Shown piece by piece: positions 6,556 to 14,739 of a DNA stretch of 64,000 bases. The stretch spans positions 248,001 to 312,000 of the forward strand of contig JBAOHL010000002.1 of NCBI GenBank assembly GCA_037045045.1. The letters run 5' to 3'. A model generated the notes under the pieces. The model saw nothing but the letters and a program-made list of their open reading frames with translations, had not been told where the DNA came from and did not search any database. The stretch's first letter is position 1, and every line of letters starts with the position of its first letter. A program made the position numbers and the translations under genes. Source of the stretch: Phosphoribacter sp037045045. Lineage in GTDB: Bacteria; Actinomycetota; Actinomycetes; Actinomycetales; Dermatophilaceae.

Positions 6556-9401
6556 GCGGCGACGGACTCGTCAATGGGGGCATGGTCCCGCAGATCAAGC
6601 CGGAAATGGCCACCCAGGCCGCGATCGGCCTACGAACCATGGGGACCGGGGTGAAGACCGAGGTCACCGACTTCAACACCGACTGGAAGGGCCTGCGGGC
6701 GCACTACAGCGCACCCGAGCAGGACGCCGTCTACACCCTGCAGGACCCGGCGCAGAAATCCGCCGAGTCGCTGGCGACCACGCTCGACAAGGCCGCCGGG
6801 CACCTGGATACCTTCGCCGGTGAGCTGTCCGGCCTGAAGAGCAAGTTCGACTCGCTGACCTCGGAGATCTCCAACTTCCGAAAGCAGGTCGCCGGTGGGG
6901 TCGAGATCTCGAGTGGCTTCCTGGGGCTGTCGTCGGAAATCGTGCCCTGGTACGAGGCCAGCGAGACCGTCACCCAGAACGCCCATCTCGTCGCTCGGGT
7001 CAACGAGTTGGTCGCCGAGCTGTCGAAGGCCGAGACCACCTGCGCGACGAACATCCGTGCCTTGGTGCAGCACGCCAACAGCTGCCCGATGCCGTTTACC
7101 AGCGTGACGAAAGACCAACTCAACGCCCAGCAAGACCTGCCGTGGGGCAACCGGCGTGAATACGAGCCAAAGAATTGTCCGGAATCGGTCGGCTACGGCG
7201 TCTCGGACTTCGTCTGCGGTATTGGTTCCGGGGTCGGCTCCCTCGTGCTGGGATACGACACGACAACGGGTGAGTACTTCCAGGGCGATGCGTATGCCCA
7301 GTCCTGGAGCGGCCTCGGCACCCTGGCCGGGTCCCTGGCCGCGACCAGTGTGGGTGGCATCGCGCTGAACGCCTCCCTGCACAGTGCCGGGGTGAACAAC
7401 GAGTTCACCCAATTCATGGACAGAAGCCCCATGGTCGTCGCCGGAGCCGTGGCGGGCCTGGTCAACATCGACTTGACCGCCAAGGACCCGTTCGAGAAGT
7501 GGAAGAAGGACCCATGGCGTGCCGGCACGTCCGGGGTGCTCAACATCGCGACGTTCTTTATCCCTGGCGCCGGCGAGGTGGCCGGGGGCCTCAAGGTCGG
7601 CTCGGCCGGCGCCCGGGCCGCCAAGATCAGCGCCGCTGTCGCGGACATGGCCGTGCCCGGCGGCTCGTATGCCGTGAAGGCCATCACCTCGCTCATCAAG
7701 TTCGACGGCGCCGGCGCAGTGATCGACGACATCGTCAAGGTCGGGTCCAAACCCTCGGCGCTTGGCACGGCCGCCGGAGTCACCGACGCGGCGTCGAATG
7801 TCTCGCGTCCCAAGCTCGATCCCCCCGGGGTCAGCTTGCCGTCCGCGGAAGACCTCGGCTCCATCGGCACTAAGGCAGCGGGCGCCACGCCTGAGCTCGG
7901 TGCCGGCGAACGAGTTGTCACGTCGACCCCCGACGTGCCGAAAGCCCCGACAGGTGCCCCGGAGCCGGTCTCCGTCGGCGCCAAGCCTGCCGACCCGACC
8001 CACCCGTCGGGCAGCGAACCCACCCGCCCCACCGAGCCCACCAGCGGCACCCCCACCAAGCCCGCCGACCCGACCCACCCGTCCGGCACCGAGCCCACCG
8101 GCAGCACCCCCACCAAGCCGGCCGACCCGACCCACCCGTCCGGCAGCGAACCCACCGGCCCGACCGAGCCCACCGGCAGCACCCCCACCAAGCCGGCCGA
8201 CCCGTCCGGCAGCGAACCCACCCGCCCGACCGAGCCCACCAAACCGGCCGACCCGACCCACCCGAGCGCAGCGCCCGGGGACACATCCGCCGCCCCGCCT
8301 CATGACCCCGCCTCTGCGGGCACCCACCCGGATGCCACGCCGACCCACCCCGTCGACCCAGCGGCATCCGGCGACGTCGCCCCCTCCGGTGACCACACCC
8401 CCGTCAACCCCGACCACCCGACGACGACGCCCGATCCCACCCATCCCGACCACCCTTCGGTGGGTCTCGATGATCGCGGCCGGCCCGTTCCCATCGACGC
8501 CGACGGGAACCGCATCCAGGTCGACGGCAAGAATGTGTTCTACGGCAAGGACGACCGGCTGCACTACGAGGGGTCCGGTCAGGAGGTGCGGTATCGCGAC
8601 TACCCGGCCGGTGTCGACGCGCCTAGCACCCGCCCGTTGGATCACGTCGCCCAGTACAGCGACCTGACCCCCGTCCAGGCCACACCCGACTACGGCAACG
8701 GGGCCGCGAACGCCTATCTCGAGGCCACGACCCGGAACACGGCCGACGCCGCAAAGATCAACCACTTGCTGGAACAGCTCGGCCTGCAGCGTGCCGATGT
8801 CGGGGGTAGCAAGTCCGACGTGATGCAGACTCTGGCCGACCGAGCGTCAGCCGCTGGTGACGGCGCTCGTGTCGAGATGCTCGATGCTCTCGGACGCGCA
8901 GTTGACGACGAAGCCGTCTCTCGCGCGGTGCGCAATTCCGCAGCCGAGGCTAGCGGGATGTACGCCTCCTTGGACGACTTCGCAAGAGGCGACATTACTC
9001 CGTTGATCGGCAACGCCGAGGGCGACCTCAGCCCGGGTCGGTCCTCGGTGGACACCATGGGAGTGCGCGAAACAAACGGCACCTGGGACGTGATTTTCGG
9101 TGAGGCCAAGGGCCGGCAGGGCCGGAGTCCGCTGAACCTGGGGGAAGCGAACATGCCCGACGGCACTCGCGCCCAGCAGGGCACCACGGCATACCTGTCA
9201 CATGAACTCCAGGTCGACCCGCGAGTGGTCCAACGACTCACCGTCTATGCCGATACGCATCCGGGCTTCGCGGAAGCATGGAACGCGGGGCGAGTCGGCG
9301 TCGAGTATCGTCTGGTCGTGGCTGGCCCCGACGGCTCGGTCCGGATCGCCAACTTCGTCCTGGACCGGTCCGTGCTGACACTTCCTAAGATCCCTCGCTA
9401 G
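6552..9401 (+). CDS. WXG-type T7SS polymorphic toxin with nuclease-like C-terminus
   Basis: A 949-aa multidomain toxin. Residues 1-200 are a helical export domain with W45-K-G47 in the WXG position. Residues about 215-430 are Gly/Ala-rich and hydrophobic, as in pre-toxin translocation regions. Residues about 477-575 hold Pro-Thr repeats of the form PADPTHPSG, followed by a Pro/Thr/His-rich linker to about 635. The C-terminal ~310 residues form a separate domain with D846-V-I-F-G-E851-A-K853, the D...ExK signature of PD-(D/E)XK nucleases. Reading from the ATG that overlaps the previous stop avoids a non-homologous extension. Putative immunity genes follow after 12 bp. The toxic activity is inferred. 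Confidence 0.75.
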   Translation: MSGDGLVNGGMVPQIKPEMATQAAIGLRTMGTGVKTEVTDFNTDWKGLRAHYSAPEQDAVYTLQDPAQKSAESLATTLDKAAGHLDTFAGELSGLKSKFDSLTSEISNFRKQVAGGVEISSGFLGLSSEIVPWYEASETVTQNAHLVARVNELVAELSKAETTCATNIRALVQHANSCPMPFTSVTKDQLNAQQDLPWGNRREYEPKNCPESVGYGVSDFVCGIGSGVGSLVLGYDTTTGEYFQGDAYAQSWSGLGTLAGSLAATSVGGIALNASLHSAGVNNEFTQFMDRSPMVVAGAVAGLVNIDLTAKDPFEKWKKDPWRAGTSGVLNIATFFIPGAGEVAGGLKVGSAGARAAKISAAVADMAVPGGSYAVKAITSLIKFDGAGAVIDDIVKVGSKPSALGTAAGVTDAASNVSRPKLDPPGVSLPSAEDLGSIGTKAAGATPELGAGERVVTSTPDVPKAPTGAPEPVSVGAKPADPTHPSGSEPTRPTEPTSGTPTKPADPTHPSGTEPTGSTPTKPADPTHPSGSEPTGPTEPTGSTPTKPADPSGSEPTRPTEPTKPADPTHPSAAPGDTSAAPPHDPASAGTHPDATPTHPVDPAASGDVAPSGDHTPVNPDHPTTTPDPTHPDHPSVGLDDRGRPVPIDADGNRIQVDGKNVFYGKDDRLHYEGSGQEVRYRDYPAGVDAPSTRPLDHVAQYSDLTPVQATPDYGNGAANAYLEATTRNTADAAKINHLLEQLGLQRADVGGSKSDVMQTLADRASAAGDGARVEMLDALGRAVDDEAVSRAVRNSAAEASGMYASLDDFARGDITPLIGNAEGDLSPGRSSVDTMGVRETNGTWDVIFGEAKGRQGRSPLNLGEANMPDGTRAQQGTTAYLSHELQVDPRVVQRLTVYADTHPGFAEAWNAGRVGVEYRLVVAGPDGSVRIANFVLDRSVLTLPKIPR

Positions 9402-9413
9402 AAGGCAATAGCT

Positions 9414-9899
9414 ATGACCTGGAACCGCGTCTCCGAGGCCGACTTCCGTCGTCAGGTCGACGTGCTGGCCAACTTCCCCTGGCCTATCGCGTTCGCGGAC
9501 GCCTCAAAGGTGGTCACCACGCAGCTCGGGTGGACGCCGTGGACGTCGGCGAGTTTCCGAACGGACCTGGGGATCCATCCCGGGATCGGTAACCTGTCCT
9601 ACCTCCGGGACGAGGAGATCTCTTCGATTCGCCTTGGTCTTACGGACTTCTCCGAGGACGAGTCCGACGAGCGGGACACCTTCCAACACGAGGCGTTCTC
9701 CTTCTACGCGAAGATCCTCAGGGACATGTACGGCCCCGGCACCCACGCCCCGTTCCCCCGCAAACACGACGAAATGTCATGGGACCTACCCTCCGGCGCC
9801 CAGGTCGTCCTCGTCGTCGGCATCGCCAGCGGCGCAGTCTCCATCCTCAGCCCACGCCTCGCCCAAGCCAACCGAATCAACGCTCGCGGCGAACACTAA
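9414..9899 (+). CDS. putative toxin immunity protein, family 1 copy 1 (DUF6301-like)
   Basis: A 161-aa soluble protein starting 12 bp after the toxin stop, hence the likely cognate immunity protein. The conserved frame is MTWNRVSEADFRRQV at the N-terminus, ERDTFQHEAFSFYAKIL in the middle and an ILSPRLAQA/NARGEH end. The pattern (N-terminal Trp, GW turn, LTD strand, Pro-rich loop, C-terminal strands) resembles DUF6301, a family often found behind T7SS toxins. This copy is the most divergent in the variable segment (residues 40-75: PWTSASFRTDLGIH...NLSYLRDEE), consistent with specificity for the adjacent toxin. Its leader also differs from later copies. Confidence 0.68.
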   Translation: MTWNRVSEADFRRQVDVLANFPWPIAFADASKVVTTQLGWTPWTSASFRTDLGIHPGIGNLSYLRDEEISSIRLGLTDFSEDESDERDTFQHEAFSFYAKILRDMYGPGTHAPFPRKHDEMSWDLPSGAQVVLVVGIASGAVSILSPRLAQANRINARGEH

Positions 9900-9924
9900 A
9901 CCGCCCACCGGCAAGGGGGACGCG

Positions 9925-10428
9925 ATGCCACGAGACACCACCACGACCTGGAATCGCGTCTCCGAGGCCGACGTTCGCCGTCAGGTCGGCGTGCTGGCCA
10001 ACCTCCCCTGGCCCATCTCGTTCGCGGACGTATGCAGCGTCGTCACCACACAGCTCGGGTGGACAGAATGGATTGAAGGGATCTTCCTCGCTCATCTCGG
10101 CGTCGACCCCGGGGCGGGTCGGATCTTCAAGTTGGAGGACGGCGAGGTCTCCACGATCCAACTCAGCTTGACCGACTCCTCCAATGACGAGTCCGACGAG
10201 CGGGACACCTTCCAACACGAAGCGTTCTCCTTCTACGCCCAGATCCTCAAGGACATGTACGGTCCAGGCACCCACGCCCCCTTCCCCCGCAAACACGACG
10301 AAATGTTCTGGGACCTTCCCTCCGGCGCCCGGGTCGTCCTCGCCGTCGGCATCGCCACCGCAAGCACGTCAATCCTCAGCCCTCGCCTCGCCCAAGCGCG
10401 CCGAATCAACGCCCGCGGCGAACACTAG
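9925..10428 (+). CDS. putative immunity protein, family 1 copy 2, chimeric start
   Basis: A 167-aa family-1 paralogue. Its own start has been lost: where others read ATGACCTGG it reads ACGACCTGG. Translation instead begins at an ATG 21 bp upstream behind a strong AAGGGGGA site. That leader matches the leader of the family-2 genes, so this copy looks like a fusion of a family-2 upstream region to a family-1 body, probably left by deletion of a family-2 gene. The variable segment reads EWIEGIFLAHLGVD...IFKLED, shared in part with copies 5 and 8. Confidence 0.7.
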   Translation: MPRDTTTTWNRVSEADVRRQVGVLANLPWPISFADVCSVVTTQLGWTEWIEGIFLAHLGVDPGAGRIFKLEDGEVSTIQLSLTDSSNDESDERDTFQHEAFSFYAQILKDMYGPGTHAPFPRKHDEMFWDLPSGARVVLAVGIATASTSILSPRLAQARRINARGEH

Positions 10429-10468
10429 GCGCCAACCAGCGTTATGTGATGTCTCGACAGTCGCCAGC

Positions 10469-10954
10469 ATGACCTGGAACCGCGTCTCCGAGGCCGACTT
10501 TCGCCGTCAGGTCGGCGTGCTGGCCAACCTCCCCTGGCCCGTCTCCTTCGCGGACGCGTCCAGCGTTGCCACCACGCAGCTCGGGTGGACCCAATGGTCG
10601 AAGTCGACGTTCCTCGCAAATCTCGGAGTCGCACCTGGCTCGGGCCGAGTCTTGTACCTCGATGACGGGGAGGTCTCCTCGATCCACCTGAGCTTGACCG
10701 ACTCCTCCCATGACGAGTCCGACGAGCGGGACACCTTCCAACACGAGGCGTTCTCGTTCTACGCCCAGATCCTCAAGGACATGTACGGCCGGGGCACCCA
10801 CGCCCCGTTCCCCCGCAAACACGACGAGATGTTCTGGGACCTGCCCTCCGGCGCCCGCGTCGTCCTCATCGTGAGCATCGCCACCGGCGGGGTATCGGTG
10901 CTCAGCCCCCGCCTCGCCGAGGCCCGCCGGGGCATTGCCCGCGGGGAACACTAA
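10469..10954 (+). CDS. putative immunity protein, family 1 copy 3
   Basis: A 161-aa family-1 paralogue. Variable segment: QWSKSTFLANLGVAPGSG, then VLYLDDGEVS. The ATG at 10469 aligns with the other copies and follows the shared leader element ATGTCTCGACAGTC. The C-terminus (VLSPRLAEARRGIARGEH) deviates from the common NARGEH ending. No frame damage, so presumably functional as a soluble cytoplasmic antidote. Confidence 0.68.
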   Translation: MTWNRVSEADFRRQVGVLANLPWPVSFADASSVATTQLGWTQWSKSTFLANLGVAPGSGRVLYLDDGEVSSIHLSLTDSSHDESDERDTFQHEAFSFYAQILKDMYGRGTHAPFPRKHDEMFWDLPSGARVVLIVSIATGGVSVLSPRLAEARRGIARGEH

Positions 10955-10996
10955 CCCGCTCCCAGACGGTCGGTCACGTCTCGAAAGGTTGCCCGT

Positions 10997-11482
10997 ATGA
11001 CCTGGAACCGCGTCGCCGAGGCGGACGTTCGCCGTCAGGTCGGCGTGCTGGCCAACCTCCCCTGGCCTGTGACGTCCACCGACGCTTCCAACGTTGCCAT
11101 CACGGAGCTCGGGTGGACCCAATGGTCGAAGGCGACCTTCCTCGCCCATCTTGGCGTCGACCCAGGAGCGGGGCGGATCTACCACCTCCACGACGGCGAG
11201 GTCTCCAGGATCGAGTTGGACCTCACGGACTACTCCCGTGACGAATCCGACGAGCGGGACACCTTCCAACACCAGGCGTTCTCGTTCTACGCGAAGATCC
11301 TCCAGGACATGTTCGGCCCCGGCACCCACGCCCCCTTTCCCCGCACACACGACGAAATGTCCTGGGACCTGCCCTCCGGCGCCCAGGTCGTCCTCGTCGT
11401 CGGCATCGCCACCGGCGCAGTCTCCATCCTCAGCCCACGCCTCGCTCAAGCCCACCGAATCAACGCCCGCGGCGAACACTAG
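10997..11482 (+). CDS. putative immunity protein, family 1 copy 4
   Basis: A 161-aa intact family-1 paralogue. Variable segment: QWSKATFLAHLGVDPGAG, then IYHLHDGEVSRIELDLTDYSRD. The IYHLHD block is shared with copy 6 (12049), while the RIELDLTDYSRD block is shared with copy 8 (13708), which itself differs in the preceding block. The leader is CGTCTCGAAAGGTTG before the ATG. Confidence 0.68.
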   Translation: MTWNRVAEADVRRQVGVLANLPWPVTSTDASNVAITELGWTQWSKATFLAHLGVDPGAGRIYHLHDGEVSRIELDLTDYSRDESDERDTFQHQAFSFYAKILQDMFGPGTHAPFPRTHDEMSWDLPSGAQVVLVVGIATGAVSILSPRLAQAHRINARGEH

Positions 11483-11522
11483 GCGCCTTTAGGATCTTGA
11501 TGATGTCCCAAGAGTTCTCCGT

Positions 11523-12008
11523 ATGACCTGGAGCCGTGTCTCGGAGGCCGACCTTCGCCGTCAGGTCGGCGCGCTGGCCGACCTCCCCTGGCCCGTGACG
11601 TTCGCCGACGCCGCCAACGTCGCGACGACACAACTCGGGTGGACCCAATGGGTGGAAGGGATCTTCCTCACTCATCTTGGCGTCGACCGGGGCGCGGGTC
11701 GGATCTTCAAATTGGACGACAATGAGATCTCCGCGATCGATGTGAGCTTGACGGACTCCTCCCACGACGAGTCCGACGAGCGGGACACCTTCCAACACCA
11801 GGCGTTTAGCTTCTACGCCCAGATCCTCGAGGACATGTTTGGCCCCGGCACCCACGCCCCCTTCCCGCGCAAGCACGACGAGATGTTCTGGGACCTGCCC
11901 TCCGGCGCCCGGGTCGTCCTCGTCGTCGGCATCGGTACCGGCGAAGTGTCCATCCTCAGCCCACGCCTCGCCCAAGCCGAACGAATCAACGCCCGCGGCG
12001 AACATTAG
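11523..12008 (+). CDS. putative immunity protein, family 1 copy 5
   Basis: A 161-aa intact family-1 paralogue beginning MTWSRVSEADLRRQVGALADLPW. Variable segment: QWVEGIFLTHLGVDRGAG, then IFKLDDNEIS, resembling copies 2 and 8. The second half (DMFGPGTHAPFPRKHDEMFW) matches copies 4 and 6. The leader is ATGTCCCAAGAGTTC before the ATG. Confidence 0.68.
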   Translation: MTWSRVSEADLRRQVGALADLPWPVTFADAANVATTQLGWTQWVEGIFLTHLGVDRGAGRIFKLDDNEISAIDVSLTDSSHDESDERDTFQHQAFSFYAQILEDMFGPGTHAPFPRKHDEMFWDLPSGARVVLVVGIGTGEVSILSPRLAQAERINARGEH

Positions 12009-12048
12009 GCGCCACTGAGATGTTCTTGATGTCGCAAGAGTTGTCGGT

Positions 12049-12534
12049 ATGACCTGGAACCGTGTCGCCGAGGCCGACTTTCGCCGTCAGGTCGGCGTGC
12101 TGGCCAACCTCCCTTGGCCTGTGACGTTCGCCGACGCTTCCAACGTGGCCACTACGCAACTCGGGTGGACCCAATGGTCGAAGGCGACCTTCCTCGCCCA
12201 TCTCGGCGTCGACCCAGGTGCTGGGCGGATCTACCACCTCCACGACGACGAGGTCTCCACAATCCAGCTCAGCCTGACAGACACCTCCGACGACCAGTCC
12301 GACGAACGGGACACCTTCCAACACCAGGCGTTTAGCTTCTACGCCCAGATCCTCGAAGACATGTTCGGCCCCGGCACCCACGCCCCCTTCCCCCGCAAAC
12401 ACGACGAAATGTCCTGGGACCTACCCACCGGTGCCCGCGTCGTCCTCGCGGTGAGCATCGCCACCGCAAGCACGTCAATCCACAGCCCCCGCCTCGCCCA
12501 AGCCCACCGAATCAACGCCCGCGGCATACACTAA
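12049..12534 (+). CDS. putative immunity protein, family 1 copy 6
   Basis: A 161-aa intact family-1 paralogue. Its front half is nearly the same as copy 4 (QWSKATFLAHLGVD, IYHLHDDEVS), while the following block (TIQLSLTDTSDDQSDE) resembles copy 2. The end reads NARGIH instead of NARGEH. The last codons contain GGCATAC, the only copy of the genome-wide word inside the array. The leader is ATGTCGCAAGAGTTG. Confidence 0.68.
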   Translation: MTWNRVAEADFRRQVGVLANLPWPVTFADASNVATTQLGWTQWSKATFLAHLGVDPGAGRIYHLHDDEVSTIQLSLTDTSDDQSDERDTFQHQAFSFYAQILEDMFGPGTHAPFPRKHDEMSWDLPTGARVVLAVSIATASTSIHSPRLAQAHRINARGIH

Positions 12535-12591
12535 ACAGCCCATCAGTAGCGAAATTGAATGTCTCGAGAGTCGCCTGAATGACCTGGAACC

Positions 12592-13065
12592 GTGTCTCCG
12601 GAGGCCGACGTCCGCCGCCAGGTCGACGTGCGGGCCAACCTCCCCTGGCCAGTGACGTTCCACGACGCCACCAACGTCTCCACCACTCACCTCGGATGGA
12701 CGCAATGGACTGAGTCGACCTTCCTCGCGAACCTCGGCGTGCACCCAGGCGCCGGGCGGATCTACTACCTCGACGACGACGAGGTCTCCTCGATCCACCT
12801 CGACCTGACGGACTACTCCCGTGACGAATCCGACGAGCGGGACACCTTCCAACACGAAGCGTTCTCCTTCTACACGAAGATCCTCAAGGACATGTACGGC
12901 CCCGGGACCCACGCCCCGTTCCCCCGCACACACGACGAAATGTTCTGGGACCTGCCCTCCGGCGCCCGCGTCGTCCTCGTGGTCGGCATCGCCACGGCAA
13001 GCACGTCCATCCTCAGCCCACGCCTAGCCCAGGCCCGCCGCGTCAACGCCCGCGGCGAACACTAA
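12592..13065 (+). CDS. putative immunity protein, family 1 copy 7, 5' frameshift
   Basis: A family-1 paralogue whose 5' end is damaged. The ancestral ATG at 12579 and its leader are intact, but one extra G in TCCGGAGGCC (other copies TCCGAGGCC) shifts the frame after seven codons. The family frame can still be read from GTG 12592, giving a 157-aa product that replaces MTWNRVSEAD with MSPEAD; no good ribosome site precedes that GTG. It may be a weakly expressed restart or a pseudogene. Variable segment: QWTESTFLANLGVHPGAG. Confidence 0.55.
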   Translation: MSPEADVRRQVDVRANLPWPVTFHDATNVSTTHLGWTQWTESTFLANLGVHPGAGRIYYLDDDEVSSIHLDLTDYSRDESDERDTFQHEAFSFYTKILKDMYGPGTHAPFPRTHDEMFWDLPSGARVVLVVGIATASTSILSPRLAQARRVNARGEH

Positions 13066-13088
13066 ACAGCCTCCGGAAAGGGGACGTC

Positions 13089-13661
13089 ATGATCGACTGG
13101 CGGTTCTGCGGTCGTTGGAGCGTCCAGACTCAGCGGCCGGTAACCGAGCCCCGCCTGGACTGGATCGACGAACCGGAGGCCCGTCGTCGCTACCACGACC
13201 CGGTCGCTGAACTGACCATCCTCCCCCCCGCCGACCCGGACACCGGGATCGTCCCCTACTTCATCGTCGTCGGCAGCGGCGGCGCCGGCTTCACCGTCGT
13301 CGAACAAATCCCACCCGGGGTACCCAAAGAGGAGTACTACTGGGAAACCACCGACGGACGACTGTTCTGCACCATCGCCCTGTTCAACGAATACCCAGAA
13401 ACAGCCAAGATCATCACCCGCTCCACCATATGGCGCACCCGCTGGGTCGAAGCCCGCAACAACACCAACGGCACCGGCTCCATCATGATGTGCGACAAAG
13501 ACCCCCAAGGCCAGATCCACACCATGCACGCCAAACGAGCCGACATCCCCATCGACGACCTCTACCGCCCCATCCCCGAATGGGGCCACTGGGACGACCT
13601 GCTCAAACCCCCACCCGGGTTCCAACCCGACACCCGCGACCAGCCTCACCCGGGCCAATGA
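13089..13661 (+). CDS. putative immunity protein, family 2 copy 1
   Basis: A 190-aa soluble protein unrelated to family 1, starting MIDWRF. I do not recognise the family. It has several aromatic strands (YFIVVGSGGAGFTVVEQI, EEYYWETTDGRLF) and a conserved tail (EWGHWDDLLKPPPGF). An AAGGGGACGTC leader precedes the ATG. A 256-bp block, 13219-13474, is identical base for base to 14867-15122 in the second copy, while the first ~45 codons differ. A second immunity specificity or an orphan from a lost toxin cassette are both possible. Confidence 0.62.
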   Translation: MIDWRFCGRWSVQTQRPVTEPRLDWIDEPEARRRYHDPVAELTILPPADPDTGIVPYFIVVGSGGAGFTVVEQIPPGVPKEEYYWETTDGRLFCTIALFNEYPETAKIITRSTIWRTRWVEARNNTNGTGSIMMCDKDPQGQIHTMHAKRADIPIDDLYRPIPEWGHWDDLLKPPPGFQPDTRDQPHPGQ

Positions 13662-13707
13662 TCACCACTGCCCGACCCAACCCCCGCCACCCCGCGGAAC
13701 CCCAGGC

Positions 13708-14193
13708 ATGACCTGGAACCGCGTCTCCGAGGCCGACTTTCGCCGTCAGGTCGACGTGCTGGCCAACCTCCCCTGGCCCGTCTCTTTCGCGGACGTATGC
13801 AACGTCGTCACCACACAGCTCGGGTGGACAGAATTGATAGAAGGGATCTTCCACGCTCATCTCGGCGTCGACCCCGGGTCGGGGAGTATCTTCAAGTTGG
13901 ACGACGGCGAGGTCTCCAGGATCGAGTTGGACCTGACGGACTACTCCCGTGACAAGTCCGACGATCGGGACACCTTCCAACACGAAGCGTTCTCCTTCTA
14001 CGCCCAGATCCTCAAGGACATGTACGGCCCAGGCACGCACGCCCCGTTCCCCCGCAAACACGACGAGAAGTTCTGGGACCTGCCCTCCGGCGCTCGAGTC
14101 GTCCTCGTCGTCGGCATCGCCACCGCAAGCACGTCAATCCTCAGCCCCCGCCTCACCCAAGCGCGCCGAATCAACGCCCGCGGCGGACACTAG
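13708..14193 (+). CDS. putative immunity protein, family 1 copy 8
   Basis: A 161-aa intact family-1 paralogue that restarts the array after the first family-2 gene. Variable segment: ELIEGIFHAHLGVDPGSG, IFKLDDGEVS, RIELDLTDYSRD, which combines a copy 2/5-like block with a copy 4-like block. It has DKSDDRDTF where the others read DESDERDTF, and ends NARGGH. It lacks the shared ATGTCTCGA leader and instead follows a Pro/Arg-coding GC-rich spacer. Confidence 0.66.
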   Translation: MTWNRVSEADFRRQVDVLANLPWPVSFADVCNVVTTQLGWTELIEGIFHAHLGVDPGSGSIFKLDDGEVSRIELDLTDYSRDKSDDRDTFQHEAFSFYAQILKDMYGPGTHAPFPRKHDEKFWDLPSGARVVLVVGIATASTSILSPRLTQARRINARGGH

Positions 14194-14229
14194 GTGCGAG
14201 GAGATGTCCATGTCTCGAAAGTCATTGGT

Positions 14230-14715
14230 ATGACCTGGAACCGCGTCTCCGAGGCCGACTTCCGCCGTCACGTCGGCGTGTTGGCACGGCTCCCCTGGCC
14301 TGTAACGTTCGCGGACGTCGCCGCCGTCGTTACCACCCAACTCGGGTGGACTCCGTTGACCAGATCGGGCTACTGGGCCAACCTCGGCGTCGAGCGGGGC
14401 ATGGGGAGCATCTCCAAAGTCGACAACGACGAGGTCTCCTCGATCCACGTGGACCTGACCGACTTCTCCAAAGACGAGTCCGACGAGCGGGACACCTTCC
14501 AACACGAAGCGTTCTCCTTCTACGCCCAGATCCTCGAAGACATGTACGGCGCCGGCACCCACGCCCCGTTCCCCCGCACACACGACGAGATGTACTGGGA
14601 CCTGCCCTCCGGCCCCCGAATCGTCCTCGTCGTCGGCATCGCTACCGCCACCGTCTCCATCCTCAGCCCACGCCTCACCCAAGCCCGCCGCGTCATCGCC
14701 CGCGGCGAACACTGA
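14230..14715 (+). CDS. putative immunity protein, family 1 copy 9
   Basis: A 161-aa intact family-1 paralogue, the second most divergent: RHVGVLARLPW near the N-terminus and PLTRSGYWANLGVERGMG, ISKVDNDEVS in the variable segment. The start aligns with the other copies at 14230; a 12-codon upstream extension is possible but not conserved. The leader is ATGTCTCGAAAGTC. It is followed 24 bp later by the second family-2 gene, repeating the copy 7 to family-2 order. Confidence 0.67.
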   Translation: MTWNRVSEADFRRHVGVLARLPWPVTFADVAAVVTTQLGWTPLTRSGYWANLGVERGMGSISKVDNDEVSSIHVDLTDFSKDESDERDTFQHEAFSFYAQILEDMYGAGTHAPFPRTHDEMYWDLPSGPRIVLVVGIATATVSILSPRLTQARRVIARGEH

Positions 14716-14739
14716 ACAACCACCGAAAAGGGGGACGTC

